The notes beneath the pieces are model-generated. The model saw only the letters and a list, made by a program, of their open reading frames with translations, made no database searches and was not told the origin of the DNA. A stretch of 26,648 nt of DNA from a virus. The position numbers and the translations under genes were made by a program. The stretch is taken from positions 1 through 26,648 of IMG/VR virus record IMGVR_UViG_3300037480_000159; one strand, written 5' to 3'. This document shows, piece after piece, positions 1 through 7,472 of this stretch; within the stretch, counting starts at the first letter, position 1, and every line of letters starts with the position of its first letter.

Positions 1-22
1 AGACAAAGATCATGCAAAGCCG

Positions 23-433
23 GTGAGAGTCGGCATGATTACTTTACTTTTGGTCATTACTGGCTTAGGCATCTGGCTGTCAGTGGAAAGAGGCAATAAT
101 GCGGAATTAAGAAAGCAGATAACAGAAAAAGATGCAACCATTGCTTCACAGAAAGTAACCATCGATTATTGGCAAGCCATGTACAATGTTTTAGAGAGAG
201 AGTATGATCAATTTAAGATCATTACGGCGGCAGATGTATTGGAATCCCAAAATGAAATCACGGAACTAACCCTTAGCCGTTCATGGTTTATCAATTGGGG
301 CTGGGGAATATCAAATGACTGTGATGGAACCGACAACTTATGTGGAGAAGGATTTATACCCAGGCTTCTCAAAAGGATAAGGGAATTTAAAGGAAAAGTT
401 GAAGAAATCAATGTAGGGACGGAGGCGTTGTGA
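23..433 (+). CDS. Membrane-anchored coiled-coil protein, spanin-like candidate
   Basis: The protein is 136 aa if it starts at GTG 23, or 132 aa from ATG 35. Residues 5-20 are a hydrophobic segment (ITLLLVITGLGIWLSV), followed by a charged, probably helical coiled-coil stretch (about 22-75) and a polar tail. One membrane anchor plus a coiled coil is the architecture of inner-membrane spanins (Rz type), but I recognise no specific family. The frame is open to the left window edge, so the gene may begin outside. Against that, another frame ends in TGA at 24-26, giving a GTGA overlap like the one at 430. It overlaps the next gene by 4 bases. Another possible role is a general phage membrane accessory protein. 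Confidence 0.6.
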   Translation: MRVGMITLLLVITGLGIWLSVERGNNAELRKQITEKDATIASQKVTIDYWQAMYNVLEREYDQFKIITAADVLESQNEITELTLSRSWFINWGWGISNDCDGTDNLCGEGFIPRLLKRIREFKGKVEEINVGTEAL

Positions 434-1077
434 AATTCAAGGCCATTATCTTGATTGTAATTATTGTGATAGTAGGCGGATTTCTCCTTGTCAAGATAGG
501 CGGGTGCGGTCCAGATAAAAGCCTGGCAGCCGAAAAGAAAAAGCATAAGGAAACAAAAGAGCAATTGGAAGCGGATATTAAAGTAATTGAAGAAGACCGG
601 GAGACTAAAAATAAAAAAATTACCTCTCTTCGAGATAGTCTTAAAAAACAAAAAAAAGCACGAAATGAAAGAGACAAGAAGATTGCTGATTTGGAATGTG
701 AAATTAAAGATATCCCAAAGCCCACCGGGGAATTCAAAACCCTTCCTGAAGCCCAAAGGGAATTTGACAAATTATGGATCGGCTATGAAAAAAGAGGCGG
801 ATTGATAATTGAACTGGAATCGCAAATTGTTTCTTTTAAAGAATCAGAAAAAGATTATGATGCATTGGACTTGGAATATAATGAGCGAGAAGTTACCTGG
901 AAAGCAGAGAAAGCCAAGTGGAAAGAGAAAGAGGATGAGGATGCCAGGCATATTGCGGCGCTTAAGAAATTGAGGAAAAAACGTTTCTCCATTGTTCTAG
1001 GCCCTGGATTCGGAATTAATGGGAAATTCAGCATCATGTTATGCATCGGTTATGATATCACAGGATTGCTGAAATGA
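430..1077 (+). CDS. Coiled-coil protein with N-terminal membrane or lipoprotein signal
   Basis: This 215-aa protein starts at GTG with a GGAGG site just upstream and a GTGA overlap with the preceding gene. Residues 5-22 are a strongly hydrophobic segment. It is followed by I23-G24-G25-C26, which resembles a lipobox with Cys26 as the lipidated residue. Residues about 35-180 are Lys/Glu-rich coiled coil. The C-terminus (about 185-215) switches to an aromatic, glycine-containing, beta-like segment (FSIVLGPGFGINGKF). As I recall, similar ends occur in lysis-module proteins of phages of Gram-negative hosts. With the gene before it, this could be a spanin pair, though 215 aa is long for an outer spanin. 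Function is inferred from architecture and position only. Confidence 0.6.
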   Translation: MKFKAIILIVIIVIVGGFLLVKIGGCGPDKSLAAEKKKHKETKEQLEADIKVIEEDRETKNKKITSLRDSLKKQKKARNERDKKIADLECEIKDIPKPTGEFKTLPEAQREFDKLWIGYEKRGGLIIELESQIVSFKESEKDYDALDLEYNEREVTWKAEKAKWKEKEDEDARHIAALKKLRKKRFSIVLGPGFGINGKFSIMLCIGYDITGLLK

Positions 1078-1319
1078 CAATGACAAAAAAACAAAAAGAT
1101 GCCATTAAACAATTAGAATTAGCTTTTAGAAAATGCAGCAATGCAAGATTGATATTTTATGGGTTGAATGCCGAGCTTTATTGTTGTGATAGTCGTGTTG
1201 AAAAAACAGCCAGTACCCATGGGGGATTCCCCGGATTTATAGAAGCGATAAATGATAAAGATATAGAGGCTATTGCTATAAATACCTCCAGGTCCTATCT
1301 CGAATCTGGCGGGTTGTGA
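1074..1319 (+). CDS. Hypothetical small protein
   Basis: This 81-aa protein starts at ATG 1074 in an ATGA overlap with the previous stop; a second in-frame ATG lies at 1080. It has a basic, helical N-terminus (KKQKDAIKQLELAFRKC) and a mixed C-terminal part with a CC pair (YCCDSR). There is no signal peptide or membrane segment, and I recognise no family. The coupling suggests it is co-expressed with the coiled-coil genes before it. Confidence 0.55.
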   Translation: MTMTKKQKDAIKQLELAFRKCSNARLIFYGLNAELYCCDSRVEKTASTHGGFPGFIEAINDKDIEAIAINTSRSYLESGGL

Positions 1320-1332
1320 TGGGGATAAATTG

Positions 1333-1386
1333 ATGCTTTTTTTCAAAATAGCTCTTCCATATGAGGGCGGAGAGAGGAAGGGTTGA
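1333..1386 (+). CDS. Possible 17-aa leader peptide before the methyltransferase
   Basis: An ATG at 1333 opens 17 codons (MLFFKIALPYEGGERKG) whose TGA shares one base with the methyltransferase ATG at 1386. The spacing would allow translational coupling. There is no good ribosome site in front of it, so it may be an accident of the gap between genes. Confidence 0.2.
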   Translation: MLFFKIALPYEGGERKG

Positions 1387-2354
1387 TGAGAATTCATAAT
1401 TCAAAATACGGGCATGTGTACCGGGGGGATTGCCTGGAAATCATGAAGGGGCTTAAATCGAATTCTATTGATTGTCTTGTTACCTCTCCTCCTTACTGGC
1501 AGTTAAGAGATTATGGCTTCCCCGGTCAGTGGGGCTTGGAGCCTACCATCCATGAATATCTTGAAAAGCTGTGGAAGTTCATGGATGAAGTCAAAAGAAT
1601 TCTCAAAAACACCGGGACTGTCTGGATTAATTTAGGGGATACCTATGGGACAAAAAGCGGTAATTTTGGACAACTTAATGGCTCAAAAAACCAGGAATAT
1701 TTAAAGATGGAAAATCCTATAAAACAACCACCATCTATTCATAAATGCCTTTTACTAATCCCCCACCGCTTCGCCATAGGTTGCATCGACCGGGGGTGGA
1801 TTCTCCGTAACGATATCATTTGGGGTAAGATTAACCCTATGCCGGAAAGCTGTACCGATAGATTCTCCAAGAGGCATGAACACGTTTTCTTTTTCGTTCG
1901 CAACCAAAAGTATTATTTTGATCTGGATTCGATAAGGGATAATTACATTGATTTTGATACAAGGGACGGGAGAGACCATACCGGCCAAAGATATAGAGTA
2001 AACACAGAACATAGAGAGGGGGTAAAGCATTGGTGGTCAAAAGGCGGCAAAAACCCCGGTGACGTCTCCGATTTTTGGGCATTGAAAACCACGCCGTCAA
2101 ATGATGAGCATTACGCAAGCTTCGGAACCGACTTGATTGATAAACCGATAATGGCAGGGTGTCCTCCGGGCGGGGTTGTCTTAGACCCATTCTGCGGCTC
2201 CGGTATAACCCTACAACGGGCTATACAATTAGGTAGAAAAGCCATAGGGATTGACGGCAAAAAAGAATACGTTGATATTGCAGTCGAAAAGATGAAAACG
2301 GAAAAAGAAAAGGGGAAGCTTTTTAAAGATAGCCATGGAGCAAAAAAAATTTGA
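1386..2354 (+). CDS. Site-specific DNA methyltransferase (N4-cytosine or N6-adenine, beta class)
   Basis: This protein of about 322 aa transfers a methyl group from SAM to an amino group of a DNA base. Catalytic motif IV, TSPPYW, lies at about residues 33-38, followed by LRDYG and GQWGLEPT. SAM-binding motif I, DPFCGSG, lies near the C-terminus (about 265). The order IV before I defines the beta class. SPPY is found in N4-cytosine and some N6-adenine enzymes, so the target base is not settled. I chose ATG 1386 over an in-frame TTG at 1383 because of its spacing from the GAGG/AAGG run at 1374-1381. No restriction enzyme is adjacent, so it is an orphan enzyme that probably protects phage DNA from host restriction. 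Confidence 0.9.
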   Translation: MRIHNSKYGHVYRGDCLEIMKGLKSNSIDCLVTSPPYWQLRDYGFPGQWGLEPTIHEYLEKLWKFMDEVKRILKNTGTVWINLGDTYGTKSGNFGQLNGSKNQEYLKMENPIKQPPSIHKCLLLIPHRFAIGCIDRGWILRNDIIWGKINPMPESCTDRFSKRHEHVFFFVRNQKYYFDLDSIRDNYIDFDTRDGRDHTGQRYRVNTEHREGVKHWWSKGGKNPGDVSDFWALKTTPSNDEHYASFGTDLIDKPIMAGCPPGGVVLDPFCGSGITLQRAIQLGRKAIGIDGKKEYVDIAVEKMKTEKEKGKLFKDSHGAKKI

Positions 2355-2369
2355 CTTTGAGGAGTGAAA

Positions 2370-2963
2370 ATGAATGAAAAAGAAGAAAAACAAGCGGAAG
2401 AGGCAAGCCGAAAGTATGCAGAAAAGCGGAAGGGAATTATTGAATGTTTCCCCAAAAAAGGAATAGGCGCTGAAATCGGGGTGCTGTATTGCCATTTTTC
2501 AAAACACATTTTAGAAATAGCGAAACCAAAATTATTATATTTAGCTGATCCATGGATGCATGATCCACGTCAAGAAGTAAGGGAATCAAATTGCGGCCGC
2601 CGGAGTCAAGAGCAAATGAATGAGATGCATGATGATGTGATGAGGGAATATTACAATTCCCATTACTATAATGTTACAATCCATAGGGGGAAATCAGCAG
2701 AGTTTTTTGAAATAATAGCGAAACAATTTTTTATAAAATTTGATTTCGTTTATATCGATGGGGATCACACATTTATGTATGTTTTACTTGATTTATGTCT
2801 ATCGTGGGGAAACATGAATCCGGGTGGCATTATTGCCGGGGATGATTATGGTGTTGTGGGGTGGTGGAATAACGGGGTAACGGAAGCCGTTGATTTGTTT
2901 TGCGAAAATGGGGGAATAAAACCAGAAATAATCGGGAATCAATTCTTGATAAGGAGGATATGA
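2370..2963 (+). CDS. Class I SAM-dependent methyltransferase (Methyltransf_24-like)
   Basis: About 197 aa. A SAM-binding motif I-like segment, GAEIGV, lies at residues 33-38. The conserved block YIDGDHTFMYV (about 128-138), followed by NPGGIIAGDDYG, is typical of Methyltransf_24/FkbM-related small-molecule or sugar methyltransferases. ATG 2370 is preferred over GTG 2364 because GAGGAG ends 5 bases before it. No DNA-methylation motif (S/DPPY) is present, so the substrate is probably not DNA. The nearby aminotransferase and ATP-grasp genes suggest a sugar or peptide-like metabolite, but this is inference from context. Confidence 0.75.
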   Translation: MNEKEEKQAEEASRKYAEKRKGIIECFPKKGIGAEIGVLYCHFSKHILEIAKPKLLYLADPWMHDPRQEVRESNCGRRSQEQMNEMHDDVMREYYNSHYYNVTIHRGKSAEFFEIIAKQFFIKFDFVYIDGDHTFMYVLLDLCLSWGNMNPGGIIAGDDYGVVGWWNNGVTEAVDLFCENGGIKPEIIGNQFLIRRI

Positions 2964-3250
2964 TGAAGGGAAATTTAATTAGAATTATAAAAAATATTGA
3001 GGTGAATATATCGGATGCTTTAAGAAACCCAAATACAAAAACATCAGTAAGTAGATTTTGTAGCCATATAGAAATTGAAAGAATGTTCAAAAAATTAGCA
3101 ATTAATTTAAAGAAACTTGGTATTGTCAGTAAGCTTGACCGATCTAGTTTACAAATAAAATTGACAAATAATTCTAAAATTTATTTTTTTTGTGAAAGTC
3201 AAATAAAAGATGGTAAGCAAAATGGGATTTATTTCGATTATTTCGTATAA
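2963..3250 (+). CDS. Hypothetical protein
   Basis: About 95 aa from ATG 2963, which is preceded by AAGGAGG (2951-2957); ATG 2960 is also possible. Starting further upstream, at 2900, would overlap the methyltransferase for no reason. The protein is basic, with a helical first half and a beta-rich second half (LQIKLTNNSKIYFFCES). It ends in aromatic residues (IYFDYFV). I recognise no family. The local sequence is noticeably AT-richer than the flanking enzymes. Confidence 0.55.
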   Translation: MKGNLIRIIKNIEVNISDALRNPNTKTSVSRFCSHIEIERMFKKLAINLKKLGIVSKLDRSSLQIKLTNNSKIYFFCESQIKDGKQNGIYFDYFV

Positions 3251-3273
3251 CCGTTTTTGATAAGGAAGGCATA

Positions 3274-3474
3274 ATGAGAATAGACGAAATTAAACCAGGG
3301 GAAAAACTGATTTATAATTACCAGTATCCGCCAAAGCCTGAGATAGTAACGGTAAAAGCAAAACCTTATATTTGGTATGACAAAAAGGGGACGCATATCG
3401 AAATCCCCGTTGAAGAAAAAGATTTCAATATTGACATATCCTTTTTGTCAGAGATGAAGGGAGGTAATACATAA
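3274..3474 (+). CDS. Small hypothetical protein, paralogue of the 16957 gene
   Basis: This 66-aa protein has AAGGA upstream of its ATG. Its N-terminal pattern (D-E-I-K-P-G-E-K, then YNY, then PEIV.V..KP) matches the 67-aa protein at 16957-17160 (KDIRPGVKALYDY, then PKIVAI..YP). The two therefore look like paralogues of a small, probably beta-barrel fold. Its stop codon shares one base with the aminotransferase start (TAATG). Function unknown. Confidence 0.55.
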   Translation: MRIDEIKPGEKLIYNYQYPPKPEIVTVKAKPYIWYDKKGTHIEIPVEEKDFNIDISFLSEMKGGNT

Positions 3475-4691
3475 TGAGAAAAGAGATACCGTTCAGTGTA
3501 CCGTTTATTGGGGATGAAGAAATAAACGAAGTCTCGAAAGTGATCCGTAGCAAATGGATCACAACCGGGGCAAAAGCAAAGGAATTTGAGGAGAAAGTAA
3601 AGGAATATATAGGGGTTAAGCATGCAATAGCTGTGTCCTCCTGCACCGCTGCACTTGAAATATCCCTGGCAGCCCATGGCGTCGGTCCCGGGGATGAGGT
3701 TATTACTACTGCATATACTTTCGTTTCTACGGTGTTGGCAATTATTCATTGTGGAGCAGCGCCCGTTTTCGTTGACGTCGATCCTGAAACATTCAACATA
3801 TGCCCTAAGAAAATTGAAGAGAAAATCTGCATCAATTACGAATATAGCAACGAGAGACTAATTTGTAGAAAAACACAAAAGATTTTAAAGGGCATTATCC
3901 CGGTTCATTTTGCTGGCCAATCCTGTGAAATGAGGAAAATAAACGAAATTGCTAAAAAGTACAACCTGTTTGTAATTGAAGATGCCGCCCATGCTATTGG
4001 CGCCTTTTCCTATGAAAATATGATAGGGAAAACTCAAAATCTGGTGTGCTTTTCCTTTTATGCCAACAAAAATATTACCACGGGAGAAGGTGGAATGATT
4101 GTTACGGATAAAGGAAATATTGAAGAAATATTAAGAATGTATTCGTTGCACGGCATCACGAAAAGTACAACAGCCAGGGATAAAGGGGGCCTTCCGTTTT
4201 ATGATGTTGTTTATCCTGGGGTTAAGGCAAATATGTCTGATATTCAAGCAGCACTCGGAGTAGTGCAAATGGGAAAATTACGGCGGATAACAGGCTTAAG
4301 AAATGTTATAGCATATTGGTATGAATTTTATTTAAAAAATGATGAAGGAATCGCAGAGGGAATCACAATACCAATGATAAAAAAATATAATTACTCTGCC
4401 CGGCACTTATATCCAATATTGTTAGACAGAAGTCTAATCAACAGCCGGGATGAAATTATGAAACAATTAAGAGAGGCAGGCATAAACCCTTCCGTTCATT
4501 TTATACCGGTACACTTCCATAGTTGGTTTAAAAAATATTTCAAGGAGCCTCTTCACCTTCCGGTGACTAACGATCTTTTTTACCGGGAGATATCGCTTCC
4601 GATGTATCCAGAACTAAAAGAAGAGGACGTCAAGTATATTTCAGAAAAGCTGAAGTGTTCAATTTCAAACGCATTTTTAAACGCATTGTAA
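3474..4691 (+). CDS. DegT/DnrJ/EryC1/StrS-family aminotransferase
   Basis: This 405-aa protein is full length for PLP-dependent nucleotide-sugar aminotransferases. Visible features are SSCTAALEISL (about 55-65) for cofactor phosphate binding, GDEVITTAYTFVST (73-86), the PLP-ring acidic site EDAAHA (169-174), and the Schiff-base lysine K199 in SFYANKNITTGEGG. Relatives convert a keto-sugar nucleotide to an amino sugar using glutamate as donor (ArnB, PseC, DesV types). An insertion at about 112-138 (PKKIEEKICINYEYSNERLI) is longer than in minimal members. AAGGGAGG precedes the ATG. In a phage this suggests glycan modification of host surface, virion or DNA. The substrate cannot be read from the sequence. 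Confidence 0.88.
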   Translation: MRKEIPFSVPFIGDEEINEVSKVIRSKWITTGAKAKEFEEKVKEYIGVKHAIAVSSCTAALEISLAAHGVGPGDEVITTAYTFVSTVLAIIHCGAAPVFVDVDPETFNICPKKIEEKICINYEYSNERLICRKTQKILKGIIPVHFAGQSCEMRKINEIAKKYNLFVIEDAAHAIGAFSYENMIGKTQNLVCFSFYANKNITTGEGGMIVTDKGNIEEILRMYSLHGITKSTTARDKGGLPFYDVVYPGVKANMSDIQAALGVVQMGKLRRITGLRNVIAYWYEFYLKNDEGIAEGITIPMIKKYNYSARHLYPILLDRSLINSRDEIMKQLREAGINPSVHFIPVHFHSWFKKYFKEPLHLPVTNDLFYREISLPMYPELKEEDVKYISEKLKCSISNAFLNAL

Positions 4692-4700
4692 GGAGTAAAT

Positions 4701-4859
4701 ATGAAAACAAAAAAACCACAAATTTGCATTAAATGTGGAAGTGAGACAAATAATCCAGAATGGTTTTTTCCTTTACCTTCCAAAAAAGGTGACAAAGGAG
4801 AAGGGCCTTTATGCGAACGGTGCTCAAGTGATATCATCATGAGAGATGGAAGATACTGA
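4701..4859 (+). CDS. 52-aa zinc-ribbon protein
   Basis: The frame starts at ATG 4701 after AAGGAG (4690-4695). It encodes 52 aa with two CxxC knuckles: C9-x2-C12 and C38-x2-C41. The sequence between them contains PEWFFPLPSKKGDKGEG. Two CxxC pairs about 25 residues apart are the standard layout of a zinc ribbon. It sits between the aminotransferase and the ATP-grasp gene and is one of several tiny zinc-ribbon proteins in the window. Its role (nucleic-acid or protein binding) is unknown. Confidence 0.6.
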   Translation: MKTKKPQICIKCGSETNNPEWFFPLPSKKGDKGEGPLCERCSSDIIMRDGRY

Positions 4860-4870
4860 CACTTCTTACC

Positions 4871-4901
4871 AGTTGAAAAAAATCATAAATGATATTATAA
4901 T
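4871..4901 (+). promoter_or_regulatory. Sigma-70-type promoter P1, fused to the ATP-grasp start codon
   Basis: TTGAAA (4873-4878), a 17-base spacer, and TATAAT (4896-4901). The ATP-grasp ATG at 4907 lies only 5 bases after the -10, so the predicted transcript starts at or beside the AUG. The start of the site (AGTTGAAAAAA) and the run before the -10 (ATGATAT) are shared with the site at 9871. Confidence 0.65.
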
Positions 4902-4906
4902 AGGGG

Positions 4907-5908
4907 ATGATAGATAAATCTGTAAATATCCTGATAACTGCCGCCTCTAGACGGGTGGCATTGGTAAAGGATTTTAAACGAGCTTTAAAGGGAACCGGAA
5001 AGGTAATTGCAGTAGACTGTGACCCCCTGGCCGCCGCGCTCTATTTTTCCGATAAACGCTATCTGGTGCCCTTAATAGCGGACCCATCTTATCTTAATGC
5101 AATCAAAGAGATTATAGAAAAAGAAAAAATCAATCTTATAATCCCCACTATTGACCTGGAGCTCTTACTCTGGGCAGAAAATAAAAGTTATTTTAAAAAA
5201 AAAGGGATTCATGTATCGATATCACCCCCGAAGACCATAAAAACATGCAATGATAAATGGGAAACATTTAGATTTTTTTCAAAACATGATTTGCTGTTTG
5301 CTTTTACTTTCCCTCCGTGCGGTACAATGAATATTCAACGGTTTCCCCTCATAATAAAACCGCGATCTGGCCGGGGCAGTGTAGATGTAGTGAAGGTAGA
5401 AAGTGAGAGAGAGTTAGCTTTTTATCTTGGGAGAACGAAACAACCAATTATCCAGGAATATCTACCAGGGAAAGAATTCACGGTGGACGCTTTCTTCTCC
5501 AGGACCGGGGAATTAATTTCTTATGTCCCTCGATACCGGTTGGTAATTCGAGCCGGAGTATCAGACCGCGGGGAAACATTCAAAAGTAAAGAAATCGAAA
5601 GGCTCATAATTGCAATCTCAAAAAAGATGAAATTTGAAGGAGCCGTCAACTTTCAGGGGAAAATTAACGAAGCCGAAGAGGTCAAATTTTTTGAAATCAA
5701 CCCCCGGTTCTCAGGCGGCATCCAGTTGTGTACCGCTGCGATAACTGGCAGTTTTGCTGATTTGCTCATTAGGGAAATGAGAGGAGAGGCGTTGACTCCA
5801 CGGGTAGGGGAATATATCGATAGGCTTACAATGACAAGCTTTGAAGATAGCCTATTCCTGGACTCACAGCAAAATTTAGTTGAAAAAAACCGGGAATCAT
5901 GCTATTAA
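4907..5908 (+). CDS. ATP-grasp ligase, carbamoyl-phosphate-synthase-like
   Basis: This 333-aa protein has an N-terminal Rossmann-like pre-ATP-grasp domain (NILITAASRRVALV, residues 7-20; VDCDP 36-40). An ATP-grasp fold follows: KPRSGRGS (151-158) is the glycine-rich loop, QEYLPGKEFTVD (183-194) the hinge, and FFEINPRFSGG (261-271) holds the Mg/ATP ligands E263 and N265. Members of this CarB-like group join a carboxylate to an amine or thiol at the cost of ATP and often sit in glycan or natural-product loci. ATG 4907 has no normally spaced ribosome site (only GGGG touching it), and a strong promoter ends 5 bases before, so a leaderless transcript is likely. Context suggests it could acylate the amine made by the aminotransferase upstream; this is inference. 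Confidence 0.82.
   Translation: MIDKSVNILITAASRRVALVKDFKRALKGTGKVIAVDCDPLAAALYFSDKRYLVPLIADPSYLNAIKEIIEKEKINLIIPTIDLELLLWAENKSYFKKKGIHVSISPPKTIKTCNDKWETFRFFSKHDLLFAFTFPPCGTMNIQRFPLIIKPRSGRGSVDVVKVESERELAFYLGRTKQPIIQEYLPGKEFTVDAFFSRTGELISYVPRYRLVIRAGVSDRGETFKSKEIERLIIAISKKMKFEGAVNFQGKINEAEEVKFFEINPRFSGGIQLCTAAITGSFADLLIREMRGEALTPRVGEYIDRLTMTSFEDSLFLDSQQNLVEKNRESCY
5878..5908 (+). promoter_or_regulatory. Promoter P5 of the ParB-like gene, inside the end of the ATP-grasp gene
   Basis: AGTTGAAA at 5878-5885 (-35 TTGAAA 5880-5885), a 17-base spacer, and TATTAA (5903-5908), then 6 bases to ATG 5915. The -10 contains the stop codon of the ATP-grasp gene. It begins with the same AGTTGAAAAAAA as the site at 4871. 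The -10 is weaker than in the sister sites. Confidence 0.5.
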
Positions 5909-5914
5909 TACAGT

Positions 5915-6574
5915 ATGAATAATAAAATTATAAATGTCACTTGTAAGGGCAGCCGGGCAATATCATTACAGGAGCTTGAAGCCTTTCAAGGGAATCTGGT
6001 TGAACTAAAACAAGAAAATTTAGAAAAGTTAAAGCGACTATTGATAAAATATGGGTTTCGGTTCCCGGTCTTTGTCTGGAATACAAAAATTATTGATGGA
6101 CATCAACGTCTTTTCGTTTTAAAGCATTTAATCGAAAACGAAGGTTATCAATTCCCACATCCCATTCCCGTCTGTGATATCGAAGCGGAAAGCGAAAAGG
6201 AAGCAAAGGAACTGGTTCTGATTGCCCGTTCGGAATATGGTGACACAATCGATCAAGGCCTTTATGAATTCATAGAAACAAACAATCTGCCATTCCCCGA
6301 TCTAAAAGATGACATCAAACTCCCCGGGTTAGACCTAGAATATTTTGAGCTTAATTATTATGGGCAAATGGACCTTAACGGGGTGAATATTGATGAGCTT
6401 TTGTATAACAAGAATAAAGACACCATGGATATGACCAAACTGAATGAAGCAATTATTAAAATCAGGGTTAATATCCAGGAATTTAAAAAAATTACGGATA
6501 TAATGAAACGCGCAGGCACGACACCGGAAGATGTCTTTTTTGAAGGGCTGAAAGGATATGAAAGGGATATATAG
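5915..6574 (+). CDS. ParB/Srx-like nuclease-fold protein (IbrB-like)
   Basis: This 219-aa protein has a ParB/sulfiredoxin-fold N-terminal half. Residues 34-70 run from ENLEKLKRLLIKYGFRFPV to the signature DGHQRLFVLK (61-70), the usual GHxR nucleotide-binding motif. The C-terminal half is helical and unassigned. The 17-base overlap with a PAPS-reductase-like gene is the arrangement of IbrB/IbrA pairs in enteric prophages, where the pair regulates surface-protein genes by an unclear mechanism. The ATG has no ribosome site and follows a promoter -10 by 6 bases, so leaderless translation is likely. It is not a partition protein: the HTH domain of true ParB is absent. Confidence 0.78.
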   Translation: MNNKIINVTCKGSRAISLQELEAFQGNLVELKQENLEKLKRLLIKYGFRFPVFVWNTKIIDGHQRLFVLKHLIENEGYQFPHPIPVCDIEAESEKEAKELVLIARSEYGDTIDQGLYEFIETNNLPFPDLKDDIKLPGLDLEYFELNYYGQMDLNGVNIDELLYNKNKDTMDMTKLNEAIIKIRVNIQEFKKITDIMKRAGTTPEDVFFEGLKGYERDI

Positions 6575-7472
6575 GAAAAATAGTGCCGCGGAGTCCAGGC
6601 GGAAATTGAAAATATTAAAAGAATTGCAATCCTGCCCCCTTATTGAAAAAATTAAAATAGCAAATAAAATAATTGATAAATCTCTTCAATTAGGAAAGCC
6701 GGCAATCCTATATTCTGGGGGCCGGGATAGTACCGTATTGCTTCATTTGCTATTGCAGCATGACAGGGACATCCTGGTTATCCACAATAACACAACCCTG
6801 GGGGACCCTGCCCTCCTGGAATATGTCAGGGGAGCCACAAGTGGGCTGAATTACATTGAAACAACTGCGGTTGAACCGGTCAGGATGTGGAAAGAAAAAG
6901 GATATTATCCCATACTTAGCAAACGCGGATTCACGGCATATAAAAAGCGTATTCCCGGGCTTCAGGTCAGCGCGGTCCAATGCTGTTATCAGCTGAAAGA
7001 AATGCACGCAAATCATGTTTTGAAAAGTCAAAAAATCCAGGTCATATTTTGGGGGAATAGAGCCGGGGAATCCAATCGCCGGAAGTTCTCCTTTATCGAT
7101 AATGGATTTTTATTCAAACCAAAAAAATATATATGGCATCAAAGTTATCCATTACAACACTTCATAAAACAAGATATCGAATCGTATTTAAAGAAAAATG
7201 TCCCGGGATTCCCGCTGCAAAAAACATTCGAAAGTGGATGCCTATGTTGCGCGACCGATATCACGTACCGGGATAATAACTTGACCCGGCTATTTCATAG
7301 GGACCGGGAGCTATGGGAATTTTACATGGCTAATGGGTTTGCAAAAGAAATAATGAGAATCAAAGGGTATAGCAATGTGACTGAAAAGGAGATATGCCGC
7401 GTTATAAAAAAAGCGCCGGAATTTTTGTTATGTATAAAGGGAAAGAAAAATGGGCAGGCGAAAAGGAAGTAA
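6558..7472 (+). CDS. PAPS-reductase/DndC-like PP-loop protein (IbrA-like)
   Basis: This 304-aa protein has the PP-loop ATP-pyrophosphatase motif SGGRDST at residues 53-59. The family block GNRAGESNRR lies at 166-175 and corresponds to the GxRxxES motif of PAPS reductases and DndC. Cysteines C142, C143, C228, C230 and C231 could bind an iron-sulfur cluster, as in DndC-type enzymes, but the exact spacing differs from what I know. It overlaps the ParB-like gene by 17 bases and probably works with it. Candidate roles are IbrA-like regulation or nucleic-acid thiolation. DndB, DndD and DndE are not in the window, so phosphorothioation is unsupported. It overlaps the TerS gene by 23 bases. Confidence 0.78.
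   Translation: MKGIYRKNSAAESRRKLKILKELQSCPLIEKIKIANKIIDKSLQLGKPAILYSGGRDSTVLLHLLLQHDRDILVIHNNTTLGDPALLEYVRGATSGLNYIETTAVEPVRMWKEKGYYPILSKRGFTAYKKRIPGLQVSAVQCCYQLKEMHANHVLKSQKIQVIFWGNRAGESNRRKFSFIDNGFLFKPKKYIWHQSYPLQHFIKQDIESYLKKNVPGFPLQKTFESGCLCCATDITYRDNNLTRLFHRDRELWEFYMANGFAKEIMRIKGYSNVTEKEICRVIKKAPEFLLCIKGKKNGQAKRK

Noticed and set aside
208-770. Long open frames on the minus strand (182 and 120 aa)
   Set aside because: They lie wholly opposite two coupled plus-strand genes, lack ribosome sites, and have a Phe/Ser/Leu-rich composition that mirrors Lys/Glu-rich coiled coils.
2111-2509. Minus-strand frame of 132 aa
   Set aside because: It is opposite the end of the DNA methyltransferase and the start of the next gene; no ribosome site and shadow-like composition.
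6643-6670. TTGAAA with TAAAAT 16 bases later
   Set aside because: It is inside the PP-loop gene, the -10 is poor, and no ATG follows at the spacing seen in the other sites.
6558-7472. Phosphorothioation (Dnd) system
   Set aside because: Only a DndC-like PP-loop protein is present; DndB, DndD and DndE are not in the window, and the ParB partner fits IbrB/IbrA better.
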